Below are positions 1-10,970 of a DNA stretch of 64,000 nucleotides, piece by piece. Each line of letters starts with the position of its first letter. Position 1 is the stretch's first letter. A program made the position numbers and the translations under genes. The notes beneath the pieces were generated by a model, which saw only the letters and a list, made by a program, of their open reading frames with translations, had not been told where the DNA came from and did no database searches. This DNA comes from Eucalyptus grandis (lineage: Eukaryota > Streptophyta > Magnoliopsida > Myrtales > Myrtaceae), in the NCBI RefSeq assembly GCF_016545825.1, contig NC_052618.1, positions 39,750,196 to 39,814,195 on the forward strand, read 5' to 3'.

Positions 1-300
1 ATCTATAGACTTAGAAACTTTAATAGGAATTTCAGAATGACTTACCTCAATTTCCTTGTCATATTCCGAATTTGTGTCTGAGTCTGAGTCTGACTTTGAG
101 TCTAATTCTAAATGAGCCATCAGATAAATGTTTGCAAATTCCTTTTCGCTTTCCTCAAATTTTGTGTCACTCCAGGTTTCTACTTTAAAAGCTTTCTTGT
201 ATTTCTCATACTTTCCTTTCTTCTTTTTCAACAAGGGACAGTTAAGCTTGATGTGTCCTTTCTTCTTGCACTCGAAGCATATTACATCATTGCTTGTTTC
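1..300 (-). pseudogene. Outer Ty1/copia gag fragment (zinc knuckle part)
   Basis: This is the downstream part of a copia gag gene read on the minus strand; its upstream part continues at 10028, beyond the inserted element 301-10027. A CCHC zinc knuckle is intact around 245-290, reading CFECKKKGHIKLNC, which fits CX2CX4HX4C. In copia gag proteins this knuckle binds the element's RNA in the virus-like particle. An acidic, serine-rich stretch follows. The sequence closely resembles the inner element's gag near 7940-8130, so the two elements are related. The window edge cuts the rest of the outer element. The last five bases (296-300, GTTTC) are one copy of the target duplication made when the inner element inserted. 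Confidence 0.8.
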
Positions 301-1273
301 TGAAATGGCTAATATAAACACCTAAAGGGGGGTGAATAGGTGTGAAAATAGATTTTGCAAAATGCAAGAAAAATACTTTACTTTTAACAAGTCTAATGAA
401 CAACAGACTTAGAAGAAGACTTCAGACTTTAACAATTATTTAAAATCGCATAAAGATATCAACGCAAATAAAGTAAAAGAGTTTAGGGAAGAGAAAATGA
501 ACACAAGATTTATAATGGTTCGGCTTAGAATAAGCCTATGTCCACTCTCCCACGTTGACAGCCTTCTGGCTGGTTTTCATTATGAATCGAAAAGGAGTGT
601 ACAGCCTTAAAATCTCGACTTCTCAGTGAAGAGATTCTACTGCTCTCACAAAGTCACTCTCTAGAGTTTCTCTCTTCTTCGAATATAAGTTTGAGCACTG
701 TAGAAGGAAGAATAAGTAATTTGGAAGCTTCAGACTTTGGAACTCTTCTTTCACACACACCTTCGAATGAGTTGAGAAACCTCCTTAAATACTCATCTAT
801 GCCTTCTCGACCGTTGGCACTTTCCAAAGAAGTTCTTCCAATCATTCCGTTGGACAGAATCAATCAAGGAGATCTCAAGCCAATTGAAGATTGAGATGAA
901 AGTCCATCAATCATGAGCGCCCATATAATTAGGATCTTGGTTTTCATAAGTAGATTCTTTTCAAATAAGCTTGCCTTCCAAAATGATTTGCTGCTTCAAA
1001 ATTGATTCCAATAAAGATAACCAATATGGTAGGTGATATTTCCAACCAGAAAACCTGATATATCCTTTACGTACTGAAGCCTTGAAGGAAGAAAAATAAT
1101 CTTGAGTTTGAGTATGTCTTCGTTCTTCTCTTAGTCTAGATCTTCGTCAAAGTGGGCAGACTTCTGATGTAAGATAGACTTTGAAGAGAGTTACACAGAA
1201 GTCTCGCATACTTCAGAATAGAATTTACATAAGTTTTGTCAGCTTCAAAACATAATAAGAGTTTTGTCCAACA
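301..1273 (-). repeat. 3' LTR of inner copia element
   Basis: This is a direct repeat of 9050-10027. On the minus strand it starts TGTTGGACAAAACTC directly after the polypurine tract and ends AGCCATTTCA. Two internal deletions and many transitions relative to the 5' LTR show that it is old. Confidence 0.93.
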
Positions 1274-1290
1274 ATCTCCCCATTTTTTAC
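1274..1290 (-). other. Polypurine tract of inner copia element
   Basis: On the minus strand this reads AAAAAATGGGGAGAT directly before the TGTTGG start of the 3' LTR. This is the usual place and composition for the plus-strand DNA primer in LTR retrotransposons. Confidence 0.85.
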
Positions 1291-1699
1291 GGTGACAAAA
1301 CTTTCATGCAAATTTAACACTTATATCCTGCAAGACACACTTTAGCAACACATGAAAACTTATAATAACGACATATTATTATAAAACTTATTTGTATTGA
1401 TTTTGCAACCACGAAAAACATATTAGTCATGACAATTTAGAGTTCAAGGATTCAAAAACTACAAAAGTTCAATCCAAATCCAAATTCACAACCATAAGAG
1501 TTAACTACATAACACAATCATTCACAAAAGTTGATACTGCCAAAAAGCAAAAACAAAAACACTTAAATATGTTCTCATTCTCCCGTTTTTTTTAACAACA
1601 AAAAGAAAGAGAGTCAGAATAAAAAAAAGTGTGAATAAAATGGATAAAAGGAATGGAGTCATTCAAGGTTGTCTTAGAACACAAACAAGTCGGAAATCC

Positions 1700-3884
1700 C
1701 TCAGCGACTACACTGCCTCCTCAAGCTTTTCCTAGCACTTATGATAGACATTCTCGACTTTAGCTACATTCTGTGAAGCCTGTTGATTCAAAGTCTGAAC
1801 TTGAGTATCTAGAGATTGTACCTTGCTAGTTAGAAAATCTGTAGTAGATCTCAAGGTAGTGTGTAGCTTTTGAATCTCAACCTCCATTGCATATTGCTAA
1901 GCTTTTATCTCCAATAGGAGCTCTACTATCCTTGGATAGTTTGCATAAGGTTCTGTTTGAGCACTAGCTTCAGCGAAGTAAGTCTGTGAGGGAACATCAA
2001 CTTGATCGAGGGTAGTTTGTTTTGCACCCGGACTTGGAGTTTCTGCATCAACTTCAAGGAAATGAAATGCGAAAACATCTTCAGCATCTGCAGGAGATCT
2101 ACTAATTCCATCACTAACAGTAGGTACAATTTGAGGAGTTTTCTCAACATCTCCCCCTGCTTTGGTGCCTATAGGAGGAGAGGAGACCTCATCTTCTTAA
2201 ACCTATTCCTTCCCAGCACCAGATCTCTTTTCTTGTTCAGTTTCTTCTCGTGCAACATTTTCCATGTTGTCTGCAGAGTCATCCGATGCTAGTATTGCAC
2301 CGGTGTCTCCTTTAGAATCTTCATCTTCATTCTCCTTTTCTACTGATCGTTCAGCATCACTCCCTTCCTCTTCTTCTCGATCTCTTCCCTCTTCTTTTAT
2401 TGCTTCAGAATCAACATCTTCATCCTTCTTTTCTACATCACTCTCTTATTATGCTTCTTGTTCTTTGTCCTCTTCTTCAATCTCCTCAAAATCAACGGAA
2501 CCTCGAAGATTTCGCAAGGCCAGCGCAAATATTGTTAGATCATCCTCCTCTTCTTCATCTATCAGGAGGGTAGACTTCTTTTTCTTTGAAGTTGTTTGGG
2601 CAACATCCTTTCCTTTTGGCTTCCTTGCAGTAGTAGATCCTTCCTTGATTCTGCTTGAGGATTCCTTCTTCAAAAGCTCAATGGCCTTAGTCAAATCCTT
2701 CAGCCTCATTTCGGAGATCATCTTCATTCATATCTCCATAGCACTGACAGTTCTTGAGCAGAGTTGAGAGGGAAACTGGATTTGAAAGTGTCGGAACAAT
2801 TTTGTAATCAAAGCAAAGTAAGGTAATTGTCCTTTTTCTTTCATCACAGTCCTGTACATATGTAAGAAGATGGTGTGTGGCAGAGAAAAAGGGATTCCAT
2901 TGCAAATGGCCTACATGATCTGTGCTTCAAATCAAGAGACATCAGTTTTGAGGGCTGCTTTGGGTCTGATGCAGTTAATGACAATTTTGTGCAACAAAAT
3001 GTTTGATGTTGGTAATCGAGAGTATGTGATACTCCCACTCAACAATCTGTCCTTTACCAAAAGCTTGACTCATAGAAACATTGATTGGTAGAAAACCACT
3101 ACATTCAACTCCAAGAATATCAGCCAAAGTATTTACATACACAACAAACACTTTGTCACAAACAGTGAACTGAATGTGAGTTCTATCCAGGAAAGACAGA
3201 TTAGAATAAAGATATGTTGTCAATTCAGGATAAGCCACAGCCATCTCAGCACAAAACTTTTCAAGTTGCAAATTGGCTAACCTTTCTCTCAAGTTAACCT
3301 TTATGGAGTCAAGGAAGTCAAAGTCCACTGTGCGTAGGTTTATTACTCCTCTGTTCAGCATTTGTGCATAAACCCTCTTATGCTCTTTTGAATGAAACAA
3401 TCTCGTTCTTTTTCTAGGGACATCAATAGCCACACCCATGCGGGGGTTGGAAATTCGTAAAAAATTCGCTCATCATCATCCTTGTTCTCAGCTTGACTTT
3501 CTAACCCAAAATGTGGATCAGAAGGAAAGTTCACAAATGCCTTTCAGCTGCTCCTTTTGGCGCCACTCCTAGTCTTTCCATTGTTTTAACAAACAATGTC
3601 TCATTCTCGTACCCATTATCTTTCAGGAAACTAGTGATAAAACTCATTGGACTTCCTCCCTATTTTAGAAAGGTGTAATGTTTGAAGAGTACCTTAGGCG
3701 TCATTACTCGGAGAGGAACTGTTTCTTGATCAACTTCCTCATCTACAGGTTGACGAGGAGAGTCTTCACCAGTAAGATCGAAGTATGTTGGTCCTTCAAG
3801 CATGCTTCGAGGACCTTGGCTTGCAATGCGAGAGGATTTCCACTGGTACACCATAGATGCAGACTTGGAGGATTTTGATGACAT
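1700..3884 (-). pseudogene. Third coding region 3' of pol (envelope-like ORF of Sireviruses), broken
   Basis: A coding region lies between RNase H and the 3' LTR, where Sireviruses often carry an ORF called envelope-like; its function is not established. A plausible start ATG is at 3884, after an upstream in-frame stretch from 4040. The first 75 codons are polar and serine-rich. A globular segment at 3439-2975 begins near MGVAIDVPRKR and resembles the 'putative plant transposon protein' domain of plant retroelements. From 2727 to about 1950 the product is very acidic, with runs of E and D, and near 1800-1700 it looks coiled-coil-forming. Stops and frame changes at about 3660, 2450 and 1710 break it. 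A short hydrophobic reading frame at about 1660-1590 lies just before the polypurine tract. Confidence 0.65.
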
Positions 3885-4524
3885 GTTCGAGTGAAGGAAA
3901 GATGGAAACTTGCAAAGAAATTTTGAGAGTAAAAGTTTAGGGAGAAGAGATTCGGTATTAGGGTTTTGAAAGGCTATACTCGAAATGAAATGTTTTGAGG
4001 TATTTAAAGAATTCAAAAGAGGGTAAATGAAACGACACAAAAGAAATGCCTTTTCATATCAAAATTAAAAATGGTAACTGCTAAAAATTTAAAATCAAAT
4101 TTTAACAAGAAAATGGTAATTTCTAAAAATAAAATAGGCAAGTGATGATTTAGATAAAATCATACTTGTTCAGAATTTACATTCTAAAAATAATATATTG
4201 GATTGGAGAAAATGTACGTACTGAAGTGGCTTCCTCAAGTTGAAGTTCTGAGTCTGATCATCTTCAGACTTTACTTAAGAGGAGAGATGATATTCAACTT
4301 GCTGCGAATAGACTCAAATAAGCTTTTCTCCAACAATTTTGTGAATATGTCTACCAGTTGATTCTTTGAATCAATAAATTGAACCATAATCTCGCCATTT
4401 TGGACATGATCTCTTATAAAATAATGACAGATCTTGATGTGCTTTGCTCTAGAATGAAGAATTGGGTTTCTTGTGAGATTGATAGCGCTTATGTTGTCGC
4501 ATCTGATCTCAGTGTAGGATTCTT

Positions 4525-5660
4525 CTATTCAGAGTCTCTTAATTGCTGTCTTATCCAGAGAATTTGAGAACAACTCCCAAGAGCAACATATTCTGCTTCT
4601 GCTATTGATAATGCCACCATACTTTGTTTCCTTGAGAACCAAGATACCAGCATTTTACCCAACAGCTGACATGTGCCAGATGTGCTCTTTCTGTCGACTC
4701 TACAATTGACTAAATCAGCATCAGAATAACCAAGAAGAGTAAAGTATCCTTCTTTTGGATACCATAGACCCAACTTTGGAAAAGTCGTAACATATTTTAT
4801 GATGCCTTTAACAACACTAAGATGAGATTCATTTAGATCAAACTGAAATTTAGCACAGATGCACACACTGAATAAAATATCAGGTCTAAAGGTAGTAAGG
4901 TAAAAAAGAGAACCGATCATACTCCGTACAGTTTTTGATCCACTTTCTTTCCTCCTTCATCCTTATCCAGTTTTGATGAACTTGACATGGGAGTTTCTAT
5001 CCTCTTGCAATTTTCCAATCCAAATTTCTTAATAAGATCTTTGGTACATTTCTCTTGGTGAATAAATATACCTTCCTTTGATTGTCTGACTTGCAGTCCT
5101 AAAAAGAATGTCAATTCACCCATCATACTCATCTCAAATTCATCATGCATAGATCTTGAAAGTTTCTTGTAGAGATTTTTGTTAGGAGAACCAAAGATTA
5201 TATCATCTACATAAATTTGTACAAGCAAAAAATCTTTTACTTCTCTTTTTATAAACATAGTAGTATCGACTTTTCCTTTTTCAAAGCCATTCTCATTTAG
5301 AAACTTACTCAACCTGTCATACCAAGCTCGTGGTGCCTGCTTCAGACCATACAATGCCTTTTTCAATCTGTAGACAGAGTTTGGTTTTCTTGAATCTTCA
5401 AATCATGGTGGTTGTTCCATATAGACTTCTTCTTGAATGAATCCATTTAAGGAGGCCCTTTTGACATCCATTTGGAATAACCTTGCTACTGGTGCATAGG
5501 TTTCGTCATAATCTATCCATTCTTCCTAAGTGTATCATTTTGCCATAAGCCTTGCTTTGTTCTTGATCACTTTACCTTTCTCATCCATCTTGTTTATGAA
5601 AACCTATTTCGTTCCAATAATATATTTGCCTTTGGGTTTTGGAATTAGCTCCTACACATC
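4525..5660 (-). pseudogene. Copia reverse transcriptase and RNase H (RVT_2), broken
   Basis: This is the reverse transcriptase of the inner copia element. The segment 5366-4917 includes KKALYGLKQAPRAWYDRLSKF and the catalytic motif YVDD (in QIYVDDIIFGSP), both hallmarks of copia RVT_2. The segment 4920-4525 carries the end of the reverse transcriptase domain and RNase H: GYSDADLVNCRVDRKSTSG, then the acidic AEAEYVAL motif. Upstream, from about 5660, further domain sequence is interrupted by at least three stops, including a tryptophan codon changed to TAG. The two large segments are in different frames that meet near 4918. The catalytic residues survive, but the gene cannot give one continuous protein. 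Confidence 0.9.
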
Positions 5661-6177
5661 ATTGATGCTAAATTGTCTGAGTTCTTCTTACATAACTTAT
5701 ATCTAGCTTTCATCAGACAATGCTTCTTCTACTCCTTTTGGCTCTATCTCAGAAACAAGTGTTATTGCACTGGAGTCTTCTCTTCCTTTGGATCTGGTGC
5801 GGATTCCTTCATTAATCTTGCCAACGATGAGTTCTTTGGGATGACTTGACTTGTACTTCTAGTTCCTATTTGATTTGGGAATTTGTTGATCATCTGTTTC
5901 GTTTGAGTCTTCTTGTTCTGCTTGTTGTTGTACTCTAGAAGACTGAATTTCACTAGGGAGACAGACTTTGTTAAGTCTAGAACTAGTTCGGACTCTTCAA
6001 GTTGAACCTGATCTAGTTGAATCTGCATATTTTCCTGAAATCTGGCGTTCATAGATTTTTCGAAAGATTGAGTCTTTTTGTTAAAGACCCTATAAGCTTT
6101 GTTTGTTATAGAGTACCCAAGAAAAATTCATTTGTCTGATTTGTCCTCAAACTTTCCAGATCGACCATTTGCATTCT

Positions 6178-6700
6178 TCAAAATAAAGCATTTACAGCCA
6201 AAAACATGAAAGTATGAAACATTTGGCTTCTTCCTTTATACACTTCATAAGGAGTCTTCTCTAGGATAGGCCTTAAAAACACAATGTTGATAATATAACA
6301 TGCAGTAGAAACTGTTTCTGCCCAAAATCTATCTAGCCATCTCCTGTAAAAATCTGTTTTTCCTTTCCACAACCTCATTTTATTATGGAGTATATGAAGA
6401 AGAGAAAACATGTTGAAAACCATATTCATTACAGAAGTCTGCAAAATCCTGATTCTCCATTTCACCTCCATGATATGTTCTTATCCTAGAAATAGCATAA
6501 CATTTCTCGTTCTGAACTTTCTTAGCAAACCTTGAAAAGTATGAAAAAGTTTCAGACTTGTTTGCCAAAAAGAATACCCAAGAGAAACGAGAATAATCAT
6601 CCACGATTACTAGACAATATTTCTTTCCGCCAAGACTCTGAGTTCTTGTTGGCTCGAAAAGATCCATATGAAGAAGCTGCAATACTTGACAGGTAGTAAC
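6178..6700 (-). pseudogene. Copia integrase core (rve), frameshifted
   Basis: This is the integrase catalytic core of the inner element, which joins element DNA to the host chromosome. The segment 6682-6383 shows LLHMDLFEPTRTQSLGGKKY, then VDDYSRFSWVFFL and the region around RTYHGGEMEN. The normal D-D-E spacing is plausible: D in HMDLFEP, then the usual SDNG position reads TYHGG, so the second aspartate appears lost. The segment 6471-6178 continues in another frame with ETVSTACYIIN and TPYEVYKGRS, typical of the copia integrase C-terminal part. At least one frameshift lies near 6400. It sits between protease and reverse transcriptase, as expected for copia. Confidence 0.87.
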
Positions 6701-6943
6701 CTAATTTATTGGTTTAAAAGAACTTCTAACTTGCTTTCCTAAGACACAGGGAGTGCATAACTCAGACTTCTGATAAGCCAAATTAGTAAGCCCTCAAACC
6801 AGCTTCTTAGAAAAAAAATTTGGCAATCTGCTTCATATTTACATGACCGAACTTTCGATGCCAGAGACTTGCTTCATCTTAAATAGAAAGAAGGCACTAT
6901 GAATTTTTGGATTTACGTCCAAAGGGTATATGTTGCCATGCCT

Positions 6944-7234
6944 TCACCTAGTAAAAGATTGAGAGAAATCTTGACTTATTCCAAAACAAATGCCTTCTTG
7001 AAAGTTTATTCTGAAACCTGTGTCACAAAGCTGACTTATACTCAATAGATTATAATTTAGACCTTTCACCAGGGAAACATTATTGATAGTTAGACTTCCA
7101 ATCTTCACAGTTCCGCATCCCACAATCTTCCATTTACTATTCCCACCAAAAGAAACTTTTCCTCCTTTAAGTATGTCAAGCTTTATGAAACAGCTTGAGT
7201 CTCCTGTCATATGCCTAGAATATCCACTGTCCAA
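6944..7234 (-). pseudogene. Copia protease active site and GAG-pre-integrase region
   Basis: The reading frame starts MDSGYSRHMTGD. The DSG triplet is the aspartic protease active site of copia polyproteins, usually written LDSGCSRHMTG. The frame continues through GGKVSFGGNSKWKIVG to LVKGLNYNLLSISQLCD, a well conserved copia segment. It gives out near 6944, and the following GAG-pre-integrase zinc-binding region is not recognisable in one frame. Another coding fragment at 7559-7284 belongs to the linker between gag and protease. Confidence 0.85.
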
Positions 7235-7942
7235 GTACCATTTGATTTTTCTTTTAATGGTGACCTACAATCAAAAGAAAAGCTCAAAATTTCTTTAGTA
7301 CCCAGATTTTCTCGTGTCCAAGAGTGTTAGTGTAAAAAACAATTCTTATCCAATCTTTCCTAACAGGTCTCCAAACCTTGGGATAAACCTTCTCGAAATG
7401 TTCTGAGCTATTATACTTAGAACATCTAAGAGCACTTCGGTCAACAAGTTTTATAAACACTTTTTGAAAATGATTTTTATAAATTCTTTTTGTAGGTTTT
7501 TGTTTAAGTCTCTCTTTTACTTGAGGAAAATCGATTAAAGGAATAATCTCACAATTCATACCCAGACCAGACTTATTAAAATAGGGTATTTGAGCTGTAA
7601 GAATTTTCTCTAATTTTTCTGATCCTTTTGAAAACCTTTTTAAATATCTTAGATCTCCCCTTTTAAAACAACATTTTCTTTTGAGAGAGAATCAAAATTT
7701 TCTTTCAAATCGTCAAAACTTCTGTTCAGACTTTCAAACTTTTCTTTCTAAGAAACTCCATGTTGCCTGAGCTTTAAATTCTTCTTTTTTAGTTAGAAGA
7801 TCCTTTTAAGAGAAGATTTAAGATTAAGGCAAAGTTCATCTATATACATTGAGACTTTAACAGGAATTTCAGAGTTACTAACATCGATTTCTTTGTCGGA
7901 GTCTAAATTAGTGTCTGTCTTTGATTTTGAGTCTAACTTTGA

Positions 7943-8985
7943 GTGAGCCATCAGACATATGTTTGTGAATTCTTCTTCGCTTTCTTCATATTCGATGTCA
8001 CTCCATATTTCTACTTTAAGAGCCTTTTTGTACTTCTCATATTGCCCTTTTCTTCTTTTTCAACAATGGACAGTTTGGTCAAATATGCCCATTTTTCTTA
8101 CACTCGAAGCATATTACATCATTGCTAGTTTTACCTTCTTCTGTTGGTTTCTTCTAGGAATTCTGCAAGCTTTGCTTCTTCCAATTGAACCTTCTACCTA
8201 TTCTGTTTAGTCTTCTAAATTTCTTTATCATAAGGGTCAGTTCTTCATTATCTATATCATCTTCTGAATCTATATTAGCAGAATCAATGTTAGACTTTAA
8301 TGCAATTGATTTCTTACCTTTTGGATCTTCCTCATAATTGATCTACTCCACTTCGTATGACTAAGTGTGCCTTTTAGTTCATCTATTGATAGAGGCATAA
8401 TCCTTTAAATCTCTCTTATTAAAGTCTTCACATGATTCTAGTCCTTTGAAAGTTTGCGCAGTAGTTTGTTGATTTTCATTGGTCTAGAAATTGGTTGGCC
8501 TTGATAAGTCAGGCCATTCACAATTTCTGTGAAGCGACTGAACATATTAGAAATAGATTATCTAGGCTTTATATTGTCCAAGCAGAATGTTAATTTTTGT
8601 TTCTTTCACTCAGTTAGACCCCTCATAGGTAACATGTAGTCTATCCCAAACTTCTTTTCTTGTTTCACAAGAAGAAATTTGGTTATATTCAGTGGGAGAC
8701 AAGGCACAGTATAAAGAATAAATTACTTTTGCATCAAAAGCTTGTCTCTTGGTAATTTCAGCTTGTGTTGATTCATTAGCATCAATCACTTCTTTCCCTT
8801 TGTCTGAAGCTGATGTTGCTTTAAAATTGATTCATTTTTCAACAATATCCTACTCCAGGGGATCTCTGGATCTGAAAAATGCCTTCATCTTGTTTTTCAA
8901 CACATTATACTCATTTCCATCAAAGTAAGGTGGTTTGATCTTGCTTTGTCCTTCAACCAGTCCTAGAGCCAAGATACTAGTCATA
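7943..8985 (-). pseudogene. Inner copia gag (UBN2-type) with broken zinc knuckle
   Basis: On the minus strand, reading down from about 8985, the translation matches copia gag (UBN2 family): a YFDGNEYNVLKNKMKAFFRS-like start, then SLYCALSPTEYNQISSC and ETRKEVWDRLHVTYEG. Several in-frame stops interrupt it. Near 8060-8110 the zinc knuckle reads CFECKKNGHI, a stop, then PNC, so a TGA replaces one residue inside the CCHC motif. The same region of the outer element at 245-290 is intact. The first segment lies directly after the 5' LTR and primer binding site, as expected. Confidence 0.82.
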
Positions 8986-9035
8986 CAAGATCTTTAGCTT
9001 AGAAGTAAAAATACCTCAATAAAGCAAGCACACAG

Positions 9036-9047
9036 GCTCTGATACCA
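9036..9047 (-). other. Primer binding site of inner copia element
   Basis: On the minus strand this reads TGGTATCAGAGC, the standard plant copia primer site complementary to the 3' end of initiator tRNA-Met. It starts two bases after the CA end of the 5' LTR. Confidence 0.92.
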
Positions 9048-9049
9048 AT

Positions 9050-10027
9050 TGAAATGACTAACATAAACACCTAGAGGGGGTGAATAGGTGTGAAAACAGA
9101 TTTTGCGAAATGCAGTAAAAATACTTTATTTTTAAATTGAGTCTGATGAACAACAGACTTAGAAGAAGACTTCAGACTTTAACAATTATTTTAAATCGTA
9201 TAATGATATCACAGCAAATAAAGTAAAAAAGTAGGGAAGAGAAAATAAACACAAGATTTATAGTTGTTCGACTTAGAATAAACCTACGTCTACTCTCCAA
9301 TGCTAACAGCTTTCTAGCTAGTTTTCACTATGAATCGAAAAAGAGTGTTACAGCCTTAAGATCTCGACTTCTCAATGAAAAGATTCTACTACTCTCACAA
9401 AGTCACTCTCTAGAGTTTCTCTCTTCTTCAAATACAAGTTTGAGCACTATAGAAGGAAGAATAAGTAATTTGGAAGCTTTAGACTTTGGAATTCTTCATT
9501 CACACACACCTTCGAATGACTTGAGAAACCTCTTTAAATACTCCTCTATGCCTTCTCGACCGTTGGCACTTTCTAGAAAAGTTCTTTCAATCATCCCGTT
9601 GGACAAAACCAATCAAGCAGATCTCGAGCCAATTGAAGATTGAGATGAAAGCCCATCAATCCCGGTCGCCCATATAATCAGAATCTTGGTTTCCATAAGT
9701 AGATTCTTTCCAAATAAGATTGCATTCCAAAATGATTTGATGCTTCCAAATTGATTCTAATAAAGATAACCAATATGGTAGGTGATATTTCCAACCAGAA
9801 AGCCTAATTTATCCTATACGTACTGAAGCCTTGAAGGAAGAAAAATAATCTTGAGTCTGATTATGTCTTTATTCTTCTCTTGCATTCACTTTGGATCTTC
9901 GTTAAAGTTGGCAAACTTCTTATGTAAGATAGACTTTGAAAAAGTTACACAGAAGTCTCGCATACTTCATAATAAAATTTAGATAAATTTTGTCAACTTC
10001 AAAACATAATAAGAGTTTTCTCCAACA
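9050..10027 (-). repeat. 5' LTR of inner copia element
   Basis: This is a 978-bp direct repeat of 301-1273. On the minus strand it starts TGTTGGAGAAAACTC and ends AGTCATTTCA, and it is flanked on the outside by the target duplication GTTTC (10028-10032). Confidence 0.93.
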
Positions 10028-10956
10028 GTTTCAACATCTACCATCGATTTCTTCTGGAAATTTTGCTTGCTTTGCTTCTTCCAATTCATTCTTCTTCCTT
10101 TCCTATTCAAATTTCTGAATTTTTTTTATCATAAGGGCTAGCTCCTCGTTATCTAGTCATCGTCTATATCTGTATCATCAAAATCAGCATTAGACTTAAG
10201 TGCAATTGATTTCTTACCTTTTGGATCCTCTTCTTCATTGATCTATTCCACTTCATACGATTAAAAAGTGCATATCAGCTCGTCAATAGAAAGAGGCATG
10301 ATCTTTTGTGTCTCCCTAATTGAAGTCTTCACATGGTTTTGGTCCTTTGAAAGTCATCGCAGTAATTTGTTGACCTTCATTGGAGCAGAAATCGGTTGAC
10401 CTTGATATGTCAATCCATTTACAATTTCCGTAAAGTGACTGAACATATCTCCAATAGATTCTTCAGGCTTCATTTTAAAGGACTCATATTGACCAAGTAA
10501 TATGTTTATCTTTGTCTCATTTACGCGATCTATTCCTTCATAAGTGACATGAAGCCTATCTCAAACTTCTTTAACTGTTTCACATGAAGAAATTATGTTA
10601 TATTCAACAAGAGACAAGGCACAATATAAAGTAAAAATAGCTTTAGAATCAAGAGTATGTCTCTTGGCAATTTCTGCTTGAATGGAATCCTTAGCATTTT
10701 CATCTATCACTTCTTTTCCCTCATCTAAAGCTAATGCTGCCTTTAGGTTGATTCATCTTTCCACAACATCCATTTCCAGAGAATCTCTGAATCTTAGGAA
10801 TGCCTTCATTTTATTCTTCCACACATTATACTATTTTTCATCAAAGTAGGGTGGCCTGGTGTTGCTCTATCCTTCAATCAACCCTGGTGCCAAGATACTA
10901 GCCATAGAAGATCTTTAGCTCAAAAGTAAAAACACTTCAATAAGACAAGTACCATA
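10028..10956 (-). pseudogene. Outer Ty1/copia gag, upstream part
   Basis: This is the 5' part of the gag gene whose remainder is at 1-300, interrupted by the inner element. Read on the minus strand from about 10900, it carries the same copia gag landmarks as the inner element, for example the KVWDRLH-like region near 10550 and a DDTDIDDD-like acidic stretch near 10160. The two gag genes are clearly related but differ at many bases. Stops are present. GTTTC at 10028-10032 is the second copy of the inner element's target duplication. Confidence 0.78.
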
Positions 10957-10968
10957 GCTTTGATACCA
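10957..10968 (-). other. Primer binding site of outer copia element
   Basis: On the minus strand this reads TGGTATCAAAGC. It matches the inner element's primer site except for one G to A change and has the same position relative to the LTR end at 10971. Confidence 0.8.
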
Positions 10969-10970
10969 TT

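Larger units (their letters stand above)
301..10027 (-). mobile_element. Full-length Ty1/copia (Sirevirus-like) retrotransposon
   Basis: This is a complete but decayed LTR retrotransposon on the minus strand, 9,727 bp long. Two direct repeats of 973 and 978 bp begin TG and end CA. A primer binding site TGGTATCAGAGC lies just inside the 5' LTR and a polypurine tract just inside the 3' LTR. The element is flanked by GTTTC at 296-300 and at 10028-10032. Domain order on the minus strand is gag, zinc knuckle, protease, integrase, reverse transcriptase, RNase H, then an extra coding region before the 3' LTR. Integrase ahead of reverse transcriptase is diagnostic of Ty1/copia. The extra 3' region and the long LTRs suggest the Sirevirus lineage. 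Many stops and frameshifts, and LTRs differing by about one base in ten by eye, indicate an old, inactive copy. Confidence 0.93.

Noticed and set aside
2264..2767. Plus-strand serine-rich open frame of 167 codons
   Set aside because: It is the antisense of the acidic region of the retrotransposon's third coding region; runs of GAA/GAG read as TTC/CTC on the other strand.
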